NCBI GenBank assembly: GCA_021828375.1
Contig: JAKARS010000002.1
Span: forward strand, 1 to 64,000
From: Nitrospirota bacterium
GTDB lineage: Bacteria; Nitrospirota; Leptospirillia; Leptospirillales; Leptospirillaceae
DNA length: 64,000 nucleotides
Direction of reading: 5' to 3'
Below are positions 62,154 to 64,000 of the stretch, one piece after another (positions within the stretch are counted from its first letter, which is position 1; each line of letters starts with the position of its first letter). Under the pieces are notes generated by a model that had not been told where the DNA came from, made no database searches, and worked only from the letters and a program-made list of their open reading frames with translations. The translations under genes and the position numbers were made by a program.

Positions 62154-62645
62154 TCAGGAGGGGGGAGGGGGAGACCCAAAGGCCCGGAGGACTCCTTCTG
62201 CAATGGCCTCAGGAGGAGGCGGACATCCGGGAACGCTGACATCGGGGGGAAGAATGGAAGAAAGTCCATCGTGGGTCGCGTAGCTTCCCCGAAACACGCC
62301 TCCGGAGATGGCGCAGTCGCCAACGGCCAGGACCCGTTTCGGAGCGGGCATCGCCTGGTGGGTGGTTTCGAGGGCCTCTTTCATATGACAGCTGACCGGT
62401 CCGGTGACCAGAAGGATGTCGGCATGGCGCGGGGAGGCAACAAATGAGAACCCCCGGCTGGACAGGGAGGTGACGGGATTTTCCAGGGCCCAGAGCTCGA
62501 GCTCGCATCCATTGCAGGAGCCGGCATCCACATGACGGATCGAGGCGCTATGGCGAAACGGGCCTCGGCCTGTCTCTTCCTGAGTCCTGACGGGGGATTC
62601 GGTCAGTGTGCCTGTCTTCAAAATCTTCCAGAGAAGTTTCCACAT
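62154..62645 (-). CDS. NuoB/HyfI-like small subunit
   Basis: RHVDAGSCNGCELELWALENP; ILLVTGPVS; AVGDCAISGGVF; VPGCPPPPEAI. Confidence 0.92.
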   Translation of the reverse strand: MWKLLWKILKTGTLTESPVRTQEETGRGPFRHSASIRHVDAGSCNGCELELWALENPVTSLSSRGFSFVASPRHADILLVTGPVSCHMKEALETTHQAMPAPKRVLAVGDCAISGGVFRGSYATHDGLSSILPPDVSVPGCPPPPEAIAEGVLRAFGSPPPPS

Positions 62646-62654
62646 GGGAGTCTC

Positions 62655-64000
62655 CTAAAGGTCCGAGGCGCTGTAGCTCGGATTGAAGGATTTGTTGATC
62701 AGGGGAAAGTCGGCCACGAGATTGCCGGGAACCGAGGCTTCAAGCGCATGCCACAGAAGGGACGAGCCGTCCGCGATATGGGCCTCACCAAGAATCTTTC
62801 CCGGGAGGATCCGGACCCATCCCAGAACCTCTCCGCGGAACCCCTCCACAAGGCCGGTTCCTTCCCGGGGAGCCGGAGGGTCCGGGATCGTCGCGCAGAT
62901 GTCGGGTCCGGGAAAGCTTGTCAGGAGGGCATGTGTCAGTCGCAGGGATTCAAATATTTCGAAAAAACGGATCCGGACCCGGGAGGCAACGTCTCCGACA
63001 TGGTCGAGCGCCAGAGCGGGCGCAAAGCGGTGCACAGGGTCTTCCCGATGGTCGATGCGAAGATCCCATCCCTGGCCGCTGGCGCGGCCGGCCACGCCGC
63101 CGATTCCCAGCCTGCCGGCAGTCTCCGGAGAGAGAATGCCCGTATTCTGGAATCGATCCTGAAGCCCCCCGTGATCGGCGTAAATCCTTTCAAGAAGGGT
63201 GACCTCGGCCTGAAGCCGTTCGTTCTCCCGGAGAAGGGTTTCGATCATGGCTTCGGAGAGGCCTGTCGAGACACCTCCGGGGACAACCGAATCAAAGAGG
63301 AGACGGTGGCCGAAAAGGGACAGGTTGATGCGATGCATGGCTTCGCGGAGGGGGTGATAGAGGGAGAGGGCGACAGCGAGTCCCGCATCATTTCCGAGAG
63401 CCCCCAGGTCGGCCAGATGATTGGCGACTCGCTCCCTCTCCAGCAGAAGGGCCCGGACAAATCGGACCCCCTCTGAGATCTCGATATCCAGGGCCTCTTC
63501 GATGGCCTTTGAAAAGGCCAGCGAGGATGCCACCGCCGAATCCCCTGAAATCCGTGAGGCCAAGCGGGCAGCCTCCGGGAGACTCCGTCCGCGAAAAAGG
63601 CGGGCGATTCCCTTGTGGGTATAGCCCATCCGGGTCTCCAGGCGGAGGACCTTCTCCCCCACAACGGAAAATCGGAAATGACCCGGCTCGATGATGCCGG
63701 CGTGAACGGGACCGACGGGAATCTCGTGGACGCCTTCCCCGCGGACCCTCACGAAAGGATAGTCCTCCTCCTGGGCCAGGCGTTTTGGGGGGAAGGGGGA
63801 CGGTGAGAGCGGGGGGTGGCTCCAGAGGCCGTGATCGATCCAGGGACGAAGGTCGGTCAATCCGTCCGGGATGAGCCCAAAGAGATCGTGGATCGTCCGT
63901 TCAAAGCGGACAGCAGTCGGGAAGACTGAGGAGAGGGACGGAAAGGACGCGGCGTCCTTCGGGAGGGAAAGGGACAGGAGAACAAGTCCTTCCCGGAGCA
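62655..64000 (-). CDS. HyfG/HycE-like large subunit (NuoCD-type fusion), truncated at the window edge
   Basis: PVGPVHAGIIEPGHFRF...RMGYTHKGIARLFRGRS is HycE/NuoD-like. Hand translation upstream of the track's TTG start stays open to the edge: FPSLSSVFPTAVRFERTIHDLFGLIPDGLTDLRPW, NuoC-like. Confidence 0.9.
   Translation of the reverse strand, partial: LREGLVLLSLSLPKDAASFPSLSSVFPTAVRFERTIHDLFGLIPDGLTDLRPWIDHGLWSHPPLSPSPFPPKRLAQEEDYPFVRVRGEGVHEIPVGPVHAGIIEPGHFRFSVVGEKVLRLETRMGYTHKGIARLFRGRSLPEAARLASRISGDSAVASSLAFSKAIEEALDIEISEGVRFVRALLLERERVANHLADLGALGNDAGLAVALSLYHPLREAMHRINLSLFGHRLLFDSVVPGGVSTGLSEAMIETLLRENERLQAEVTLLERIYADHGGLQDRFQNTGILSPETAGRLGIGGVAGRASGQGWDLRIDHREDPVHRFAPALALDHVGDVASRVRIRFFEIFESLRLTHALLTSFPGPDICATIPDPPAPREGTGLVEGFRGEVLGWVRILPGKILGEAHIADGSSLLWHALEASVPGNLVADFPLINKSFNPSYSASDL

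Overview
The 64 kb window is ordinary bacterial chromosome, dense in genes and high in GC. Gene content suggests an autotroph of the Leptospirillum/Nitrospirota type, but this is inferred from memory of families and was not searched. Main blocks: serS and hflX; an HD-domain protein; RNase P RNA (rnpB); a CAU-anticodon tRNA; a long same-strand run rho-rpmE-prfA-prmC-murA-hisGDCBHAF-hisIE-HIT-rpsU-yqeY-dnaG-rpoD; a c-type cytochrome; trmI; a lipid/hypothetical block; rluD-TPR-lspA-ileS; tRNA-Val; dnaQ-like-mnmA-bactofilin-parB-parA-rsmG-mnmG-mnmE-yidC-yidD-rnpA-rpmH-rplI; an anaerobic-type cobalamin set cbiD-E-T-G-H-cobO followed by def; pyrF-prmA; a DipZ/TlpA-like redoxin; a four-gene 2-oxoacid:ferredoxin oxidoreductase; and, at the right edge, a hydrogenase-4/complex-I-like module. 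No CRISPR array, transposase, prophage or rRNA was recognised. The most interesting item is the right-edge module. Its large subunit is clearly HycE/HyfG-like and has a fused NuoC-type N-terminus that the ORF track truncates. Both pairs of Ni-Fe ligand cysteines appear replaced (R-I-S-G-D-S and P-S-Y-S-A), and an unrecognised protein is encoded just downstream. Other observations worth a check: a perfect 39-bp palindrome inside the dnaG 3' end, a ~300-bp structured non-coding gap between rpsU and yqeY, a probable leaderless trmI promoter, and an oriC-type gene neighbourhood without dnaA.
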